NCBI GenBank assembly: GCA_004555335.1
Contig: SFII01000045.1
Coordinates: 1 to 9,370, forward strand
Source: Coriobacteriaceae bacterium
GTDB lineage: Bacteria; Actinomycetota; Coriobacteriia; Coriobacteriales; Eggerthellaceae
Length of the DNA stretch: 9,370 nt
Direction: 5' to 3'
Both the position numbers and the translations under genes were made by a program. Shown piece after piece: positions 6,966 to 9,370 of the stretch; within the stretch, counting starts at the first letter, position 1, and each line of letters opens with the position of its first letter. The notes under the pieces are model-generated. The model searched no databases and was not told the DNA's origin. It saw only the letters and a list, made by a program, of their open reading frames with translations.

Positions 6966-6996
6966 GCAATGCGCCCCGCACCCGTGGGCGCATTGC
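6966..6996. repeat. Perfect 11-bp inverted repeat between panD and the small membrane ORF
   Basis: Arms GCAATGCGCCC (6966-6976) and GGGCGCATTGC (6986-6996) are exact reverse complements around a 9-nt loop CGCACCCGT. The stem is as strong as the terminator near 3490, but it is followed by ACTATCGGG rather than a T tract, so it does not look like a standard intrinsic terminator. It lies 90 nt after the panD stop and 29 nt before the small ORF start. It may be an mRNA stabiliser or partial terminator lowering downstream expression, or a dyad bound by a protein. The remaining spacer (6876-6965) holds nothing I recognise except a weak CTAGC/GCTAG dyad around the panD stop. Confidence 0.7.
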
Positions 6997-7025
6997 ACTA
7001 TCGGGAACGATCCGAAGGGAAGATC

Positions 7026-7142
7026 ATGATCGAAGATAAGCTGAAGAGCCTGGGGATAAGCGAAACGAATCTGAAGAAGCTGGGCGCAGTGCTGGCAATA
7101 GCGCTCGTCGCCCTTTCGATCCTGCCAAGGAAAGCCGAATAA
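7026..7142 (+). CDS. Small single-helix membrane protein, 38 residues, unknown
   Basis: Not recognised. The predicted protein starts with a charged stretch (MIEDKLKSLGISETNLKK, residues 1-18), followed by one hydrophobic segment (about 19-34, GAVLAIALVALSILP) and a short basic tail (RKAE). This looks like a small membrane-inserted protein with a rather short helix. The ATG at 7026 is favoured by GAAGGGA at 7014-7020, 5 nt upstream. A longer frame from 6912 has no ribosome site and would have to run through the 6966-6996 inverted repeat. The HAD gene begins 18 nt after its stop, so they are probably co-transcribed. It could be conserved in close relatives or be a fortuitous frame; the clean ribosome site and gene-like spacing argue for a real gene. 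Confidence 0.6.
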   Translation: MIEDKLKSLGISETNLKKLGAVLAIALVALSILPRKAE

Positions 7143-7160
7143 GCCGGAAAGGAGAAGCCC

Positions 7161-7808
7161 ATGCCCAAAATCCGCACTTTCATCTTCGACTTGGACGGAA
7201 CCCTATTGCATACCCTGCCCGACCTGGTGGAAGTAACCAATACCGCACTCGAGCATTTCGGCTACCCCACCCACACCACAGAAGAGATCTTAAGCTATGT
7301 AGGCAACGGCCTGCGCGCTTTGATGGTGCAGGCGGTGCCTGCGGGCACAAATGAGCAGGACACGCAGAAAGCACTGGATTACTGGAAGATCACCCACGAG
7401 AGGATCGCGGGGAAGAACACCCATCCCTTCCCCGGTATCCCCGAAACCTGCGCCGAACTGCGCAAGGCGGGATGCAAGCTGGCAGTGCTCTCGAACAAAT
7501 ACGACGGCGGGACCAAGCAGATCATGGACAGCAAGATGCCCGGCGCCTTCGACGCCGTCCACGGCGAAGGACCGGGCTTCCCGCGCAAACCCAACACGAC
7601 GGGCCTGCTCAAAACCATGGAGGAACTGGGCGCCGAAGCCTCCACCACCGCCTATGTGGGCGACTCGCCCAGCGACATCGAAACCGCACTTGCAGCCGGC
7701 GTGCTGGCGGTGGGGCTGAACTGGGGCTACCACGCACCGGAGGAGCTGATGGAGGCAGGAGCCCAGTTCATGCTCGATTCGGCAGAGGACCTGCTTAAGC
7801 TTTTATAG
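7161..7808 (+). CDS. HAD-superfamily phosphatase (phosphoglycolate phosphatase-like)
   Basis: Cytosolic hydrolase of 215 residues with a C1-type helical cap. All four HAD motifs are intact: FDLDGTLLHT with nucleophile Asp10 and acid Asp12, LSNK with Ser111 (110-113), Lys143 in PRKPNT, and GDSPSDIE with Asp168 and Asp172 (167-174). The overall pattern matches Gph/PGPase-like enzymes, which remove phosphate from small phosphorylated metabolites, often for damage repair; the substrate is not predictable. AAAGGAG (7148-7154) lies 6 nt before the ATG. It follows the pan genes and the small membrane ORF on the same strand, so a role linked to pantothenate or CoA intermediates is possible but unproven. 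Its last 14 nt overlap the end of the convergent PH-domain gene. Confidence 0.9.
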   Translation: MPKIRTFIFDLDGTLLHTLPDLVEVTNTALEHFGYPTHTTEEILSYVGNGLRALMVQAVPAGTNEQDTQKALDYWKITHERIAGKNTHPFPGIPETCAELRKAGCKLAVLSNKYDGGTKQIMDSKMPGAFDAVHGEGPGFPRKPNTTGLLKTMEELGAEASTTAYVGDSPSDIETALAAGVLAVGLNWGYHAPEELMEAGAQFMLDSAEDLLKLL

Positions 7809-9370
7809 GTCGCTTGGCATGCGGCTTGGGCTCGCCCCAAGCCAGCCAGGCCAACCCGTCCGACTGGGCCACATCGAGCAGGCGCACGGTGGTTCCGCCC
7901 ACGCCCGCTGCGGTGCGCACCATCAGAGTGGCCACCTTCGAACGGCGCTGGAAGGGATTGGTGCGCAGCTTGAAGTACTGGATCTTCTGGCGTGGGATGC
8001 AGTATTCGGTCTTCGAGAAACCGCTGCTCACCAAACGCATGAAACGTTCGTTATAGGCAAAACCCGATTCTCGGAACCAGAGCACGCAGCCTATCGCCTC
8101 CAATACCGCGGCGACGATAGCAAAGGCATAGAGTGCCACGCAGCAATAATTTACGACTTTGAGGATCATCGCGGCGTATTCGCTGGAAACCTCGAGTCCC
8201 GAAGCGAAACCCTGGACACCGCAAAGCACATTGATCGCCACCAGGGCGGCAGTGACGCATACGGCGAGCCAGAAACCGCTGCCCTGCAAGATGCACCTGC
8301 GGATAAGGCCGCGGCGCAAGGATACGGCAGGCAGCGGCGTTAAGCCTTCAGGGGCATCCTGGTATTCGGGCAACAGGCCCTGCAGGATCTCCGGAACGCG
8401 AGAAAGCTTCACGAAGGGATGGATCACCATGCCCTGCTGTGCCTGCTGGTTGGGCTTCGTTGAATCATCGTTCGCGCTTGCGGCGTCGATCTTTGCCAGG
8501 GAAAGCTCGCAATAGCCCAAAAGGCGCCTGATGAATCCCTGCTTCACAACAACCGCCTGAACGCGATCGACATCCACTCCCTGGAAGGTGTGCTGCAAAA
8601 GACCGCGCTCGGTCTCGATACGGCTGTCGCGACGGCGGGCACGGAACCCACCGTATCCGATGCAGGCGGTAAGCGCGGATATGATCCATACTACTAGCAT
8701 CGCCACGAACACGCAGCCGGCTACCAAGGCGAAGAAGCCGATTGCGGCGGATCCGGTAGCATACACCACCATATCGTGCGCGATATCGCCGCCCTGTTTG
8801 GGAAATACGCCGAACAGAACCTGGGCAATCTGCCCTATCGCACCGAGGATGGCGAACAGCACAAGCAGGAAAGAGGTGTTGTTGGAAATACCGGTAAGCA
8901 GCAGTTCCTTGTTGGAAAGGCCGTATTCGAAGCTGACCCTACCGGTTTCCACTTCCTCCCCGCCGAACAGGCCGCCGTATTCTTCCCAAGCCTGGGATCC
9001 GAAATCGAGCACGTTGCCCGAACCCTCGGGCGCCTGGCCAATCGGAGCCCGCATCGCAGCGCTACCGGATACAGCCGCATTCGCACGTTGGGCCTGCTGG
9101 ACGCCGCGCTTGTGGGAAAACAGCTCGCTGCGCAGCCATTCCGCCTGCTGACGGGTCAGATACGGCACGGTGACGGCCTTATTGGAAGAACCGCCCGCAG
9201 TATCGATCATCACCGTGCACACACCGAAGATGCGCTGCAGAAGCGATGCACGCTGATCGACGGACTGCACGCGATAGTAGGGCACATGGACGCGCTTCTT
9301 ACTGATAACGCCCTTATACAGGCTGAATTCCGTATCGGAGAGCGTGAAATACAGATATTTGTAGGAAATG
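7795..9370 (-). CDS. Bacterial PH-domain (bPH2/DUF304, YdbT-like) membrane protein, N-terminus beyond window
   Basis: Membrane protein of unknown exact role; YdbT-like proteins carry several bacterial PH (bPH2) domains, and Bacillus members were linked to envelope stress or antimicrobial peptide tolerance. The frame is open to the window edge, giving 524 visible residues; the GTG at 9285 is an internal Val, since the 28 preceding codons encode the first half of a bPH2 domain (YFTLSDTEFSLYKGVISKK, then VPYYRVQSVDQR). Three bPH2 units are visible (nt about 9370-9110, 8645-8370 and 8090-7830), the second marked by IETERGLLQ and VDVDRVQAV, the third by SGFSKTEYCIPRQKIQY. Hydrophobic helices lie near 8880-8800, 8775-8650, 8275-8205 and 8165-8080. 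A 50-residue Gln/Ala/Gly-rich linker (about 9110-8940) follows the first unit and a Gln/Asn-rich one (8480-8420) interrupts the second. The gene ends with TAA at 7797-7795, inside the HAD coding region. Confidence 0.88.
   Translation of the reverse strand, partial: ISYKYLYFTLSDTEFSLYKGVISKKRVHVPYYRVQSVDQRASLLQRIFGVCTVMIDTAGGSSNKAVTVPYLTRQQAEWLRSELFSHKRGVQQAQRANAAVSGSAAMRAPIGQAPEGSGNVLDFGSQAWEEYGGLFGGEEVETGRVSFEYGLSNKELLLTGISNNTSFLLVLFAILGAIGQIAQVLFGVFPKQGGDIAHDMVVYATGSAAIGFFALVAGCVFVAMLVVWIISALTACIGYGGFRARRRDSRIETERGLLQHTFQGVDVDRVQAVVVKQGFIRRLLGYCELSLAKIDAASANDDSTKPNQQAQQGMVIHPFVKLSRVPEILQGLLPEYQDAPEGLTPLPAVSLRRGLIRRCILQGSGFWLAVCVTAALVAINVLCGVQGFASGLEVSSEYAAMILKVVNYCCVALYAFAIVAAVLEAIGCVLWFRESGFAYNERFMRLVSSGFSKTEYCIPRQKIQYFKLRTNPFQRRSKVATLMVRTAAGVGGTTVRLLDVAQSDGLAWLAWGEPKPHAKRPIKA
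7823..7843. terminator. Hairpin at the convergent gene end, weak terminator candidate
   Basis: An 8-bp stem GGCTTGGG/CCCAAGCC (7823-7830 with 7836-7843) with loop CTCGC starts 15 nt after the HAD stop. It lies inside the last codons of the opposite-strand PH-domain gene (encoding about WGEPK). Neither strand has a T run after it, so canonical intrinsic termination is not supported. No better terminator exists between the two convergent genes. Confidence 0.3.

Noticed and set aside
6912..7025. ATG at 6912 as start of the small ORF (76 residues)
   Set aside because: No ribosome site; the added segment reads through the 6966-6996 inverted repeat and looks non-coding.
9283..9285. GTG at 9285 as the start of the PH-domain gene
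   Set aside because: The frame continues upstream to the edge with codons that complete a bPH2 domain.
1..9370. Mobile element, phage, CRISPR, toxin-antitoxin or defence system
   Set aside because: No transposase, integrase, repeat array, terminal repeats, tRNA-linked junction or defence-type domain was seen, and composition looks even by eye; this appears to be ordinary core chromosome.

Overview
The window is compact, GC-rich (roughly 60% by eye) bacterial chromosome with short intergenic gaps and mostly clear Shine-Dalgarno sites. Gene content and protein style (a Uup-like ABC-F ATPase, an AEC permease, a GT2 with the DGDDTYP motif, a DUF2520-type ketopantoate reductase ahead of panBCD, a YdbT-like bacterial PH protein) suggest a high-GC Gram-positive. 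My best guess is an anaerobic actinobacterium of the class Coriobacteriia (Eggerthellaceae-like). That placement is inference from style, not a database match. No phage, transposon, CRISPR, rRNA or tRNA signal was seen.

Layout. (1) 1-2428, + strand: the 3' two-thirds or more of a duplicated-ATPase ABC-F protein, then 4 nt later an AEC-family permease. (2) 2429-3513: a possible promoter, a membrane-anchored family 2 glycosyltransferase (GtrB/dolichyl-phosphate-sugar synthase type), then a textbook Rho-independent terminator. (3) 3514-6875: about 325 nt of non-coding leader holding an extended -10 promoter candidate and a 7-codon mini-ORF with a strong ribosome binding site, then four + strand pantothenate genes: a DUF2520 ketopantoate reductase (panG type), panB, panC and panD. 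(4) 6876-7808: a spacer with a perfect 11-bp inverted repeat, a 38-residue single-helix hypothetical protein and a HAD phosphatase. (5) 7795-9370, - strand: the 3' part of a bacterial PH-domain membrane protein, converging on the HAD gene with a 14-bp overlap and cut by the right edge of the window.

The core of the window is a complete route to pantothenate. PanB makes ketopantoate from 2-ketoisovalerate, the PanG-type enzyme reduces it to pantoate, PanD makes beta-alanine from aspartate, and PanC joins the two. No panE is visible; the DUF2520 gene sits in its place. The small membrane protein and HAD phosphatase may be co-transcribed with the pan genes, but nothing in the sequence proves a pathway link.

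I looked for a novel defence, mobile or RNA system and found none. The most unusual points are the pan leader with its mini-ORF, the hairpin plus 38-residue membrane peptide downstream of panD, and altered D-loop residues in both ATPase sites of the ABC-F protein.
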